DNA of 64,000 nucleotides from Glycine soja (GCF_004193775.1 NC_041006.1:30867102-30931101); one strand, 5' to 3'. Shown: positions 11,345 to 24,651, counted from the first letter of the stretch. Program-made: numbers and translations. The notes: generated by a model from the letters alone, not told the origin.

Positions 11345-12000
11345 GAGAAATGTAATACAACATGTGGCTAGCCAATATGGTAATGGTAAAGAAATCCAAT
11401 GGGAAATGGAGGATGTGCACCAACTACACAGACCTAAGCAAAACTTGCCCCAAAGACTCATATCCCAATCCAAGTATTGATCGCCTAGTTGATTGAGCAT
11501 CCAGATATAATTAGATCATGATGTTTAAGCAGGATGGGGAGAAAACTATATTCATGACTAATATGACTAACGGATGCTATTCAATTATGCCATTCAATCT
11601 TAAGAATGTCAAAGCAACTTATCAGAGGCTAATAAATAAGATATTCATGAACCATCTTGGGAAGAACTTAGAAGTTTATGTAGATGACATGGTGGTTAAA
11701 AGCACAAGCACCACTTCTCACGCAGAGGAATAAGAAAAAATCTTTGTAGAAATAAGAAAGTACAACATGTGGGTAAACCTAAAAAAATGCATATTTGGAG
11801 TACAAGGAGGAAAATTTCTTCACTTTTTGCTTACCCACAGAGGGATTGAGGCCAACTTGGAGAAGTGTGTAGCCATTATTGAAATGAGAAGGCCAAACAC
11901 TCTAAAAGAAGTGCAAACAAGGAATGTGAAGCCCATTTTTTCAGAAACTCAAAGAGTTCATCGCCTCACCACCCATCCTCACCAGACCTTAACTAGGTAA
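11345..12000 (+). pseudogene. Reverse transcriptase remnant of the outer gypsy
   Basis: Successive frames give NMVMVKKSNGKWRMCTNYTD, DSYPNPSIDRLVD, then GCYSIMPFNLKNVKATYQR and LEVYVDDMVVKS, the YVDD polymerase motif (about 11680), followed by the thumb region NLKKCIFGVQGGKFLHFLLT. Between IDRLVD and the GEKT block about 15 residues are missing, and with them the motif that holds the first catalytic aspartate (FLDAYSG in relatives). Several stops interrupt it, so it is a dead copy. Confidence 0.82.
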
Positions 12001-12369
12001 AGATCTAATCTTATACTTAGCATTATTAAAGCATGCTATAAGTTTCATAATCGTAGTAAAGGAAGAAAAACAATAAAAATCCAACTTACAATGTCAGTTA
12101 AGTCCTCAAAGATGGTGAGACTCAGTATTAAATGATTGAGAAGTTAGACTTAGTTGTAGTCATTGTTGCTAAAATACTAAAACCATATTTCCAAATTCAT
12201 TAGATAGTAGTTCAAATTGATCACCTAATCTGAACAATCCTGAAGAAACCAAAACTTACAGGCCAAATGATAGCTTAGTCTATTGAGCTATTAGAATTTG
12301 GGATCAAGTTTGAACCAAGGGGGCAAATGAGAGCTCAATGCCTAACAGACTTCGTTGTCGAATTGACAA

Positions 12370-12780
12370 CCACTACAAAAGCAAAGTCATTATAGTGGAA
12401 GTTGTATATAGATGGTGCATCAAATGAAAAAGGCAGTGGGGCTGGAGTCATTTTAGAAAGCCCAGTTGAAGTAATCTTAAAAAAATCCTTGTAGTTCGAG
12501 TTCTAAATAACAAACAACCAAGTCAAGTACAAAGCCTTCCTAGCTTGCCTAAAATTTGTAAAAGAAGTAAAAGCCAAGCACTTGAAGTGTTGGAGTGACT
12601 CCAAACTTGTCATTGGTCATCTGAATAAAGACTATTAGACTAAGGATCCTTAGATGACAAGGTACTACCACATGGCTACCTAGCTTAAGGAGGCCTTCAC
12701 CAAGTTTGAGCTTTGACACACTGTAAGAGAAAACAATGAAAGAGTCAACTTATTGTCAAAACTCACCAATACAAAGAAGA
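12370..12780 (+). pseudogene. RNase H remnant of the outer gypsy
   Basis: The region reads LYIDGASNEKGSGAGVILES (the first RNase H aspartate motif), then FLACLKFVKEVKAKHLKCWS, DSKLVIGHLN, interrupted by TAG/TAA stops. It lies between RT and integrase, as expected for Ty3/gypsy. Not functional. Confidence 0.75.
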
Positions 12781-12889
12781 AAGGTCAATACATAACAGTT
12801 ATCCAAGTAATAATCTTCAAACCAAGCCTGGATAAGGCGATAACGAGCATAACTCCCATTGATTAGGAGTGGATGATTGAGATTTGAGA

Positions 12890-14124
12890 CTTCTTGGAAA
12901 AAGGCTCACTCCTGAAAAATCCAACAACAACAAGAAAGCTTAAGAGAAATTCCAGCTATTATGTTATAAAGAGAGGATACCTATACAGAATAGGCTCCAT
13001 ATTTTATTTGTTGAAATGCCTAACTCGGGATCAGGCCAAGTACGCGATGCATAAAAGGATTTACGAAATGCATTAGTGATCTCGGTCTATGCCGACCCAA
13101 GTATTGGGGTCGGCTACTACTGGCCAACAATGAGAAAAGACTACACAGAATTTGTGAAGAAATATGAAGAATGCCAAAAAATTTGGCAACATATCTCATC
13201 TGCCAACAGAAGAATTAAACAACATAGTGGCTCCATGGCCCTTTGCCCCTTGGGGAGTAGACATACTTGGACGTTTTTCCCCTGCAAAAGAACAATTAAA
13301 TTTTCTCCTAGTTGGCATTGATCACTTCGTAAAATGGATTGAGGTTGAGCCCGTAGCAACCATCTCAACAACAAATTTCCAAAAATTAATTTGAAAAAAC
13401 ATTGTTTGTTGTTTTGGAATTCCAAACACTTTAATCTTTGATAATGGAAAGCAGTTCATCAACAAAGGAGTTGAGGAGTTCCTTGCAAATCTAGGAATAA
13501 AAAATAGATCAACTTCAATGGAACACCCACAAAGAAATTGACAAACTAAAGCTGTTAACAAGGCCATACTCGAAGAACTGAAAAATCAAGTCGGAAAGGC
13601 CAAAACGCAACTGGGCCAAATGCCATGATACCAGTAAAAGTCAGAGAACATTCCTTACTATCCTTTAGGCTTATCATTGCTCTCCACAGTTAACAATGGG
13701 TGAGACCCCTTTTCGACCCTCGTATGGGTCAAATGCCATGATACCAGTAAAAGTCAGAGAACCTTCCATCCAAAGCATAAACTTCACAAAAGAAGAAAAT
13801 AATGAGATGATTAGTGATGCACTCGACCTAGCCAAAGAGAGCATCAAAGAAGTTCACATGAGAGTCGAGTTGTACCATAGAATAGATGAAAAAAGATACA
13901 AAAGTCGGGTCAAGCCAAGAAACTTCTAGGCGGGCGACTTGGTACTAAGAAAATACAAAGAAGCCCAGAAAGATGCTAGAGAAGGCAAGTTAGCTGCAAA
14001 TTGGGAAGGACCTTTCAAAATTAATGAATCACTCACGAACGTGACCTACCAACTAGAGCATTTATTCGACAAGAAGATTCCAAGAACTTGGAACATCACT
14101 CACCTCAAGTTTTACTATAGTTAA
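12890..14124 (+). pseudogene. Integrase remnant of the outer gypsy
   Basis: Fragments in changing frames show the zinc-binding start (YRIGSIFYLLKCLTRDQAKY, YYWPTMRKDYTEFVKKYEEC), the catalytic core (WPFAPWGVDILGRFSPAKEQ with the first Asp, and IPNTLIFDNGKQFINKGVEE with the second). The C-terminal part at 13696-14124 holds TPFRPSYGSNAMIPVKVREP and KLAANWEGPFKI. An extra copy of the sequence that encodes NAMIPVKVRE appears at about 13618-13650 and again at 13731-13762, a local duplication. Stops at several places make this a pseudogene. Confidence 0.8.
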
Positions 14125-14829
14125 ACTTGTAAGTGGTGATGCACTACTTTTCCTACTTTAACATTTTTCCCCTGAGGTTTTTTGTTGGAGGTTTTAATGA
14201 GGCATACCCAAATTTTACATTGAATAAAAGTTTGGTTTGCAACATTGTTGACTTGTTTGATCTAAGTAGACCAATTGGTTTCTATGACTAAAGACCCAAT
14301 ACGGGGCATATATAAGGCCAAATAAGGATTTGGCTTACTAATAGACTAACATCTGCAGTCGAATAGAAATAGACTGCAAATAACTTAGTTATTTGGCTAA
14401 ATGAATACCAAAAAGACTAGGTTACTCGACTAAGAATAGACTGAAGATAAATAAGTTAATTTGCTAAGAATAGACCAAAGAAAGGCAAAAGTTACTCCGC
14501 TAAAATTAGACTAATGTACTTGGCTAAAAATAGACTAAGTTACTTAGCTAAAAATCAAGACCGAAACCAAACTAAGAAATTGGGCAAAATTCATTAGACC
14601 AATAAAAATTGGCTAAATACGTTAAAGTGATTGTATTACTGAGTAGTTCCTAATTAAGAATTAGAGAATGAAAAAGGAATAAAAATCGAATACAACACTT
14701 GATGAATGAAAAAGCGTTGATAGATATATTAATCAAAAGATGAACCCCATTAGATAGGTCGGGTCCAAGCCATTACAAAAGAGAAATAAAAAACAAGTTA
14801 AACTTAAGCTGACTTGGTTAGCACTTCAT
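14125..14829. other. Non-coding 3' region of the outer gypsy
   Basis: This stretch follows the integrase stop. It contains loose tandem text of the type GGCTAAxAATAGACTAA at about 14330-14560, roughly 35-45 bp apart, and no open frame of note. Confidence 0.5.
14330..14560. repeat. Degenerate tandem repeats (CTAAxAATAGACTAA)
   Basis: About seven diverged units carry AATAGACTxxAxxTAA and TTGGCTAA cores. They look like an old minisatellite inside the retrotransposon's 3' region. Confidence 0.55.
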
Positions 14830-16930
14830 CTGCATACATTTAAGCTTCATTGACCAATTCCCCTTGGTGATTGACATCCTTGTTGACATCAAAAAGGGTA
14901 AGGCTAACATCCATAAAAAAGAACTTGACCTAACAAATAGCCTTCTTAAAGCCAGCTTCTTGAGTCTTCAAGATCTTAGCTTTGTCATCACTGAGATCAG
15001 TCCTCAATTACTCATCAACCTTTTCAGCATTCACCTTAAGGAGAACAAACTCCTTGTTGAGGCACTTAATCTCTTTTTGGAGAGCTTTGGCTGAATCTTC
15101 CACAATAGCCAGCTTGACCTTCAAAGTCTACTCCCAGGTCTCAACTTTCTTTAACTTAGTTTCTGTATCCTCAACAGACTTCTAGGAATCCTTGGTTGAC
15201 TACAATAATGTTTCATTAGCCTTGGTAGCATTGGCTAAAGCTTTTTCATCCTTGGAACAATCAGCAAGAGCCTTCTAAGACTCAACGTCTACCCAGAATT
15301 CAGCGATCCTTTAAGTTCATGCTTGGAAACATGTAATGGAATCCATTGACGTTTGGGGGCCTACTTCCCTTAGTATGTCTCAGTCCAATTGGCTAAGCAT
15401 AGAAGTTGGATGAGAGCACGGGGATTAAAATCCTTATCGCATAGAGAAGAGACCTCTTTCCTTCATGGATAGAAAAGCAGGGTGATGCTCAACAGTGGAA
15501 GGAGTAACAATCAACACCAGCTCCACCCTTTCCCTTTTTGAAGGGCCATCGCCTTGAGGACTTGGACTCACCTTCTTGGTGGCACCCAGGCTTATGGGAG
15601 AAGGAGGAGGAACCCAGTTGTCTTCAACTTGGGCATGCTTCTTGCCCTTGGCCTTCCAGCTTGAGCCTCGACAACTTTAACTTTTTCAACCTTGTTTCCC
15701 TGAGCCTTTTTGACAGATTTGTAGTTAAACTTAGCCATAATCACTGAAAAAAGAAAAGCAAGGTTATAAGTAGGCAGAAAAGAAAGAAAAATAAAAAACA
15801 TAGTAAAGAAAACTCATGATCCAAGTTTAAGTTCAGAGTCTTGGAGAAAGGGAGATCCAGCAAAGTCTTACAATGAATACCTTTTCAAAACCTATAAAGT
15901 ATAGTCATATCATTTTGATTAGAAGGAGACATATATGGAAAATGTCTCTAAATATCCTTGTTAGGGGAAGGGGTCCAATAGAAAGGAAATTGAGGGTCCC
16001 CTTGCCAAGGAAAATAAATTGGCTTGGCCTCAACTCTAGGGCACACTTGGAAGAAGTGGCCCTCGAAATCCTTGTAAGAAAAGGTGAAAGGACCAATCAA
16101 AACCATACTAGGAATACCGGTAAAGGATACCCAACCGTCCTTTTTATATTGTTTTACATTATAGTGATGAAAAAATTTGGGAGCAATGGGGGTGATGAAA
16201 AATTCATCACATAACACCCTAAGGCACACAAGGCCGCTTAAGCATTCAGATGTAACTGGGAGAGGACCCTGTTTAACTCCTTCAAGACGTTAACCTCAAA
16301 CTTGTCGAAAAGGGACAATAAGGTGAAGATGAGAGAAAAAATGGAATACATATACATTAAAGGAGTCTCATCCAGAGAGGCACGCATAAAGACACACTTA
16401 TCCTTTGAGCAAAAATCAATGACCATCAAGTCAGAATGATTAATGTGACAAAACTCAATGGATTCGAGGAATTCGATTATAGACTCATAAGTTAAAAAAC
16501 TAGTTGAGTAGGAATTAACCTCCCTATGAATCTAGGTATAACCCGAAAGGACAGGGAGGAAAAACCTTCCTAATCTTACTAGGTTTTCTAGGTGGAAGAG
16601 GAGAAGGAAAAATGGAAGGACAAGGCGCTATGATGTGCACATCAGTGGCCTCTAAGTCCAAATTAATTACATTGGGAGGAGGTTTCGAAAATGGAGACTC
16701 AGCCTCATCCTCCCTAAGATTCTCTCGCACGTTGGAGTTAGGATGAAGCCCCCCTTCTGGCTTCAATAGCAACGACACCACCAACAAGGGTAGTGACATC
16801 GACATTAGCAGAAGCCACACCACCAACAAGGACGATGTTACTAGCAGGAATGCTGGAAACACGATCACTAGCAACGTTGTAGTCGTCATGATGGTGAGAG
16901 GGAGCGCTATTGGAAGTTTCCCCTATGGGG
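14830..16930 (-). pseudogene. Antisense accessory ORF of the outer gypsy
   Basis: On the strand opposite to gag-pol, broken frames together outline one protein. At 16889-16524 there is a Pro/Ser-rich acidic N-terminal region. At 16429-16238 a helical part follows. At 16229-15948 is the best conserved block (WVSFTGIPS, YKDFEGHFFQV, QGDPQFPFYWTPSP). From about 15750 down to 14830 there is a Lys/Glu-rich coiled coil. Antisense ORFs in this place are known for Tat-lineage elements. The product's role is not known to me. Stops and frameshifts show that this copy is dead. Confidence 0.62.
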
Positions 16931-16945
16931 CACACTTTTGGCAAA

Positions 16946-17228
16946 AAGATATCTCCTAAAATCAAATATATAATATTAAAGGAAACATAAGACAAAATCA
17001 TATATTTTCCTATTTACATTATCTTAGAAGAGAAATTGAGATCTTATAATCTAATTTCACTTCATAAACAAGGATCATAAAGGTTCAAGTAAACAAACTC
17101 TAATGCAACCTACTTTTTGATACTTGCATACCTCTAGATCGCTAACTTGGGCATTGGAGTGTCTTGGCAAGTACACTCCACCATTATTCGTGGAGGAACT
17201 CATGGAGGAATGTTGTCATGAAAAGGTT
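16946..17228 (+). repeat. Right LTR (partial) of the outer gypsy
   Basis: It matches 2187-2475. The first 120 bp or so of the left LTR have no counterpart here, and the right end dissolves into an (AT)n tract at about 17228-17250. No TSD is visible. Confidence 0.75.
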
Positions 17229-17506
17229 ATATATATATATATATATATATGAATTTTTTTTCTATAAGATGATGTTACGTAACAAACCATATTCACTTCC
17301 TCCAAAAAAATATTAAATGAAATTATTTTATTTTTAATTCAAACAAATATAATTAACAATTAAATGCAATCAATTATCATTAATATAATAGATTCATGTT
17401 AATAAATTAAATAAAAAATAGATTGATGTTAATAAATTTATTATAATAAACTAATTATCAATCAAATATTAATGCATAAATTAGTTTGATCTTGTATTTC
17501 ACCAAT

Positions 17507-17578
<72 letters not shown>

Positions 17579-20455
17579 AATATGCATTACTTATAAAATT
17601 GTATATATGTCATGAGTTATGTAAAAGAATATATATAAAAGAATTGATAACCATGCTATATGAAAAGAATATCCAATACTAATAAATTGGTGTTTGATTG
17701 ATAATCAATTGATACATTTGAATATATTCAATTTCAAAATTTATTAAAAAAAATTTATTGTCAAAATTTAATATAATCTCTCTCCTATTTTTAGTTTCAT
17801 TTACATTCCAACAAAAATTTGGTAGGAATATATAATCAATATTTGTTCTAATTAAATATGTATCTTAAATTCTAAAATTTTTTTAACAATTCTTATTATA
17901 ATAAATTAAATTTTCAATCCATTAATATAATTATCAATTTAACATATAATTTTTGTTAATATTTTTATTTATGCTCAACCCTTTAATTAAAAAATTTATC
18001 AAATATATTTATCATTTAATTAAAAATATTATGAAAAATAAATATATAATAAATTCTTTCATTTTTAGTTTTAATTTTTTTATTCTTATATATTAAAATC
18101 AAAACCATGCATCATAATTACTTAACTGCCTAAAAAAATTACTGAATTAAAACAAATCTATTTTCTGATAATTATATTCTAATTTGGTAATGTGTGTATA
18201 AAATAAAACTATATTACACGAAAATAAAATTATTTTATTTTTAATGATATATATTTTAGGAAAAAATTATAATTAAAATGAGACTAATCAAAATAAAATG
18301 AATATCATAAAATCAATATTTTTATGGGATAATTATTTTTGTTAACAATTTATAGAAAATTTAGAAAATATTTTTGGACATATTTTAAATTTAAATTTAA
18401 ATAATTACTATTCCGAAATAATTTTTTACAAAATTTATTTTCAAAAACATAATTGAAAAGGATTTTTTTAAATATTTAAATAAAATAAATTTCGGAATAA
18501 TTTTTTTTATTATGACCTAAAAAAATTTTAATTTGGAAATATAATATGTAACAATAAAAATATTTTAAAATTAAGATAATTTTTAAAATCTCCATTCCTT
18601 TCTATATGCTACGTTTCCTCCCTCTCTTGTATATCTGTTTTTTTTTCCCTCCTTTTATTGTCACTTTCCTTTATTTTTGCATAACATTGCATAAACCATT
18701 TCTGATTTCTTTTCCTTTTTTATTTTCAATTTTAAAGGTGTGACAAAGGGTGTTGTTTGTCCCTCTACTTCTCCTTTGCCATCTTAACAAAAATTGAGCT
18801 CTTAACAATTTAGCTGGGAGCAACCAACTAATTAAATGGAGAAATTAAAACAAAACCAACATATTTAATTCATTTAATTTAAAAATTTATTATAAAAGAA
18901 GGTTTTGCCACATGAACAAATATTACTATTTTATGAAGATTAGTATCAACAAAATCATTATGTACATTGTACCAATAACACACGTACCAAAACAAATAAA
19001 AAATGAATTAAATCAACTTTTTTAAAAAGAACGTAAAAAAGGAGAATGTAAGACGTCCATATTGAAGGAAATCTTACCTAATTTGTAAAGTTTAGGCTTG
19101 AGATGTCCATTTTCGACGTGAGAAAGTTGTGCTCAAAATCCCACATCAACCAATGTCTCCTGACATGACTAAAATCATATATATGAGTAAAGAACAATTC
19201 ATACTTTATAAATCAATTTTGTGAAATTGAATTAAACTCAAATTCAAATTCTAAAAAAAATTACTTGCAAGTGTAAACCCATGACCAAAACCTAAGAATT
19301 TTTTTAATTTAGAATATCTCCTAGTCAAAAAGTAAAGACTAATAAGATAATCCAAACCTCTGGAGGTATTAAAATTCATTTAAATCAGTACCTTCTCCTG
19401 CTAAATAATCCAAGCCTAGTAATATTTGAGTCGTCTCTCCTTTACATGCCTTCTTCTATAGCTTCTACAGTCTTTTATAAATTAAGGACTGTACAATGTC
19501 CATCTACTAGTATTAGAACCTGTGCAACAAACGGGCCATTATTTTGGAATGATTAATCACATAATGATATTTAGATGAAATAATTTGGATATGAAGCTAA
19601 ACCTGATGTTCACGTACATTAGACCTATAAAAATAGCATTGCGAAACCAACACATTGTTTATGCAAACACATTGTCTATAGTATTAGAAAATTTGATGTC
19701 TTCTCTTGAGTACCAGAAAAATTACATTTTGCTGATGAGTCATAGCCACAAAGCCCTCACTTTCAAATGATATAAGATTAATCCCACACCACAGAAGTTA
19801 TTCAAATAAAGTGTACATGCTTAAGAAGATAAGATTACAAAGTGGTGGAAACACTTCAGGAGCCCTAAAACATGAGCAAAACATAACCATCAAGCAAAGA
19901 CATATAATAACTGCTCCGAATTCAACAAAAAAAATGCTATGAAAATCATTGGTTGAAAAACAGGGAGAGAAAAAAAAATGGATGAAAAAGAGAAATAAGG
20001 GAGAGAAAAGGAATGTGACTGGTTTCACTTCAAAACAGGGAGATACTATATAGGGATTTCAAATCCAAATCAAATTCAAAACACTCTTACCCTCTTGCCC
20101 GCATGTTGTGATGTGTTGAAGATATATCTTCTTTCTTTTTCATATGGAAAATGCAGTATGTGAGAAACCCTCAATTTCTGCCAAACTTCCATTTTGGTTA
20201 TGCATTAACCCCCAATTCCTTTTTTGTAGAATTTTGCTAATCTTGTTCTTGTCTATTTCATGTTAGTATTTAAAAAGCCTTTAGTTTGTTCCTAATTTTG
20301 TTACCTTGGTTGTGACCTCAAGAGCATGTCTCTTTTCCTGTCCCACAATTAAATTGAGCCATATCAATTTAAAAGAGTCACATCAGATTTTCTCCTTGTT
20401 TTTGTATCATGTGTATAACCTGTGAAGTCTGGATATGTGAAAAAAGGAAAAGTAT
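17229..20455. other. Long AT-rich intergenic stretch
   Basis: More than 3 kb of very AT-rich DNA with no credible gene. Open frames at 19585-19770 and 19798-20028 lack any recognisable motif. A degraded segment at about 19100-19260 (CCCACATC, then ATATGAGT and TATAAATCAATTTTGTGA) resembles dispersed plant repeat text but cannot be assigned. Confidence 0.6.
17509..17574. repeat. (AT)n microsatellite
   Basis: About 33 uninterrupted AT units. A shorter (AT) run lies at about 17228-17250. Confidence 0.95.
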
Positions 20456-20973
20456 CAGTGTCGCACCCGTATCCGACACCGATACTCCACGGATACGACT
20501 GGATACGTATCCTAGGAGTATCCAATTTTTTTTTTAAATACAAGATAGGGCTTCCTAAGGCTATACACGACTTCAATACGACTCCAATACGGCTCGGATA
20601 TGGCTACAACGTTTAACCCTTTTTTTTATGATTTTTTAAACGCGAAAGCTTTATTATTTCACAAAACCCCTTTGCTTCTCTTCTTCTCCACGCTTACGAA
20701 GCTCAAACCCATTTTCTTTTCTTCTCCACACTACGTGACAACTGAAAACAAAGCTGCAAAGTGATTCTCTTCCGCGTTGATGTGGTTCTACTTCCTCGTT
20801 GATGGTTTTGCAAGCCATCTTCAATGGTGCCTTCTTCTCGACGACGGGTTCTTCTTCAATAGCTCTCTTCATTGGCAGTTCTGCAAGCACTCTTGTTGCC
20901 GTCAATTCTCGTCATCATCGGTTCCCATCATTGTTGTTTCTTGTTTGCGGGTGTGTTTGTTGTGCTGTGAAAG

Positions 20974-23196
20974 ATGTCTCGTATAACAGAAATATTTGCA
21001 TCTTCGGAATATCAAGATGACCATGCTCCATTGTGGTCATTTGTTACAATAAAGGAAAAGATAGGAGATGGGGGTGGTAATAGGCTGTGGAGTTGTAATT
21101 TTTGTGAAAAAGTTGTCAAAAGTTCATACTCTAGGGTTAAAGCACATTTGCTTAGAATTTGTGGTAGTGGAATTGCTACTTGTCCAAAAGTTACTGATGC
21201 ATATTTGGTTGATTTGAGGAGGGTTTGTGAAGAGGCTGAAAACAGATTAAAGTCTAAGAATGTTCCTTTACCTACTGACAAAAGGACTCCAACACCACCA
21301 ACATTACCACCAAAAAGAAGAAAATCAAGCAATATAGAGAATGCATTTAATATTGAGGATAGGAATCATCTTAGAGCAGAGATAGCAAGGATGTTTTATT
21401 CTGCCGGCTTGTCATTCCATCTTGCTAGAAATCCACATTTTGTTAGTTCTTATTCATTTACTGCTAACTGTAATCTAAGTGGATTTCTTCCTCCTAGTTA
21501 TAACACATTGAGAACTAGTCTTTTACAGCAAGAGAGGTCTCATATTGAAAGGTTGCTTCAACCTATCAAATCTTTGTGGAGTTTAAAAGGAGTTACATTG
21601 GTTGTAGATGGTTGGACAGATGCTTAAAGAAGACCTTTGATAAAATTCATGGCTATATCTGAAGAAGGACCTATGTTTTTAAAGGCCATTGATGGGTCCA
21701 AGGAGTACAAGGACAAACATTACATGTTTGACTTATTAAAGGATGTAATCAAGGAGGTAGGGCCACAAAATGTAGTCCAAGTCATAACTGATAATGCTCT
21801 TGTTTGTAAGGCAGCTGGGTTATTGATAGAAGCTGAATTTCCTCATATTTTTTGGATCCCTTGTGTGGTTCATACTTTGAATCTTGGGTGAAAAACATTT
21901 GTGCTGCAAAGAATGTTGATGGTAATGAGAATGTCTTCAATGAATGTGGGTGGATTGCTGAAGTAATTGGCGATGCTTCTTTTATCAAGGTTTTCATCAT
22001 GACTCATTCAATGAGATTAGCAATTTTTAATGAGTTTTCTTCTCTTAAATTGCTTTCAATTGCTGAAACTCATTTTGCCTCTATGATAGTCATGTTAAAA
22101 AGATTAAAATTGTTGAAACATTATTTGCAAAATATGGTCATTAGTGATCATTGGAATAGTTATAGAGAAGATGATGTCAGAAAAGCTGCACATGTAAAAG
22201 AGTTGATTTTGAATGATATATGGCGGGATAAAGTTGATTACATCCTTTCTTTCATGGATCCTATATATAGCATGATTAGAATATGTGACACCGATGCTTC
22301 TAATCTTCACTTAGTGTATGAAATGTGGGATTCTATGATAGAAAAGGTGAAGACAACCATCTATAGGCATGATGAACTAGAAAATGAAGTTTCTAGTTTC
22401 TTTGAAGTTATTCATGAAATACTTAATTCTAGGTGGAGTAAGAGTTGTAATCCACTTCATTGCTAAGCTCATTCTCTAAATCCAAGGTAATATTTTTATA
22501 TCAATTTTTCAATAATGTGTATGGCTTAGCTTAACTCTTTCTCAACCATAGTATGACTAAAATGTATACATATATTTTTTTTATAGGTACTATAGTGATA
22601 ATTGGCTTAATGAGGTTCCAAATAGGGTTCCTCCTCATAGAGATGATGAACTTTCTAGCCAAAGGAATAAATGTCTTAAGAGATATTTTCCACATGTTAA
22701 TGTTAGGACAAAAGTTTATGAAGAATTCTCTAAATTCTCATCTTGTGCGGGTGACTTTGGTTCATTTGATTCAATTGAGGATAGATGGGCATTAGATCCA
22801 AAAACTTGGTGGGTGATGCATGGATCCTCTACACCTATACTTCAAAAGCTTGCTTTAAAGCTTCTAGTGCAGCCATGTTCTTCCTCATGCTATGAGAGGA
22901 ATTGGAGTACATACTCCTTTATTCATTCTTTGAAGAGAAACAAAATGGATCCAAAGAGGGTTGAAGATTTGGTTTTTGTGCACTCTAATCTTAGGCTTTT
23001 GTCTAGAAAAGAGGAAGGGTATAAAAAAGGAGAGACAAGATTGTGGGACATTAATGGAGATGCGCATGATCCCCTTGATGATAGTGCTGGAGTTCTTGAA
23101 ATGACAAATTTATCTCTTGATGAGCCAGATTTAGAAGCTATGCTTTTCTTAGATGATGGCAATGGAGGAGAAGAAAATGAAACAATTAGAGTTTGA
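20974..23196 (+). pseudogene. hAT transposase pseudogene (BED, DUF659, hAT C-terminal)
   Basis: From the ATG at 20974 the product has a BED-type zinc finger (WSCNFCEKVVKSSYSRVKAH, residues about 35-60). A basic Pro-rich linker and a DUF659 block (VVDGWTDA, DNALVCKAAG, HIFWIPCVVHTLNL) come next, and after an intron at 22487-22586 the hAT dimerisation region (SSSCYERNWSTYSFIHSLKR, then VEDLVFVHSNLRLLSR). Three lesions are visible. A TAA at 21625-21627 follows WTDA, where relatives have Gln. One base is lost near 21888, after HTLNL. A TAA at 22464-22466 follows LHC, where relatives have Leu. Each is a single-base event. An acidic C-terminal tail ends at 23196. The element can no longer make transposase. 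Confidence 0.88.
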
Positions 23197-24651
23197 CAAT
23201 AATTTAGTAATTTCTAACTAGTAATGATACTTTGATATAGGCTATTGTATAAAGCCAATACTTATATGAAAGCTGTATTTTTTGATGTGAAATAGGGTAG
23301 AAACTGTATTTTTTGCTTATGATCACAAGTATGTCTTTTTGTAAATTGTGATCATTATATGAAAGCTATAAATTAATGACAAATGAATGAATGATCAAAG
23401 TATTACAGGTATTTGATGTGATTCAGTCTCACAATTTGTTTGTTTTTGTTGACTAATTGATATGGTATTATAGTCTCACAATTTGTCAGTGTCACTATCT
23501 CTTTTGTGGCTGAGGAAGACGCCCTTAATGGAGCCTGTCCTACAGAAGAGAAGAGTGATTGCTTGGAAGCAGGTCCAACTATGAATTCTAAATTAAAATA
23601 ATTAATACCACATGAAGGTATCATTTTCTGGTCAGACATAGGTGAAAATGTCCTGTCAAAAATCAAATTTAGTTGGTACTCATTGAGTCTGTAATATCGT
23701 GTCATTTTTTGATTCTAATGATTCTTTCTCTGGCTTTGTCTAGTGACAGGAGATGAAACCAACATAGCATTGGATCCTTTATTCATGTTTGTTTTCCATT
23801 TGGGTGTTAATGGTGCAGCTATTGCTCATGTTATAAATCTTAGGTTTTCTTGATTTGATGATGATTTATGTTATTTTTTGTTTTACGAAGCTGAATAAGG
23901 ATTTTTTTTTTATTTTGGATTTATCTAAATGGATAATATGTGCCTGCCATTGTCACTCTATGGCAACTAACTTTGTTGAATTTACACTAATTTATCTTAA
24001 TGGACAGATAAACTTGTTTTGATTTCATTTAGTGGACATATAAACTCGTATCTAGGCTTCCTGATTCAAGTGGAGCTGGAATACGCAATGAAACCGGCTC
24101 GCATATGGTATTAATCAAAGAGCCTAGTTCTGTCTTGTTTTTCTTGATCTTCAATTGGTTTATGGTAGATGGTTAGAGGGTGTCTGTGTTACAGTTCTTA
24201 TAGATGCAACTAAATTAACACCAAAGTTTTAAATTTGGGTCGCAGTGGCAATTTCATTGCTACCATATGGGACTGAATTAATCGTGAATTGAATATGTAT
24301 CAAGTAATGACTTGCTGCTGAATTGAGCTACAAGGTGGAATGAATCAAGTGGGTAAATTGGCTATCCTGCCATGAATTTGGCAAATTTATATTAGATTAC
24401 TTGATTAACTATATATTATGTATACTACTATGCTGTAATGGAATGGAGGCACAATTGCTGTTATCAGTGTTATGAAATGCAATTCAAAATCATGTCATGA
24501 TAATGATTTGGTTTCTAAATTCTATCTCTGAAATAAGTTTTTCTGTTGTGTATCCTCTGTTTTGTTTTACTTTATTTTTGCTTTTTTTTCATGAATTGCT
24601 TCCTTTTGTGTTCACATTTTTCATATTTTTACTTCTGTTTTGAACATGCAG
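23197..24651. other. Non-coding part of hAT element 1
   Basis: This region lies between the transposase and the RBP47-like exons. No reading frame is convincing. The part nearest 24652 is probably intron captured with the exons, since it runs into a proper acceptor (TGAACATGCAG). Confidence 0.45.

Larger units (their letters stand above)
2069..17228 (+). mobile_element. Old Ty3/gypsy element, Tat-like, with nested insertion
   Basis: The plus strand carries remnants in the order gag (about 2650-3480), protease (about 10405-11057), reverse transcriptase (about 11345-12000), RNase H (about 12370-12780) and integrase (about 12890-14124). A long 3' region with an antisense ORF follows. The recognisable LTR match is 2187-2475 against 16946-17228. 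A primer-binding-like TTTGGCGCTCGCC follows the left LTR near 2490. The order RNase H then integrase is the Ty3/gypsy order, and an antisense ORF between integrase and 3' LTR is known from Tat-lineage elements such as Grande and RIRE2. Every domain is broken by stops and indels. The outer ends are uncertain: 2069 is a possible TG start and no TSD was found. The gag-protease gap is filled by a second gypsy element at 3687-10099. Confidence 0.8.

Noticed and set aside
19100..19260. Transposon end or tRNA-related repeat
   Set aside because: The text resembles dispersed plant repeats, but no ends, TSD or promoter boxes could be identified.
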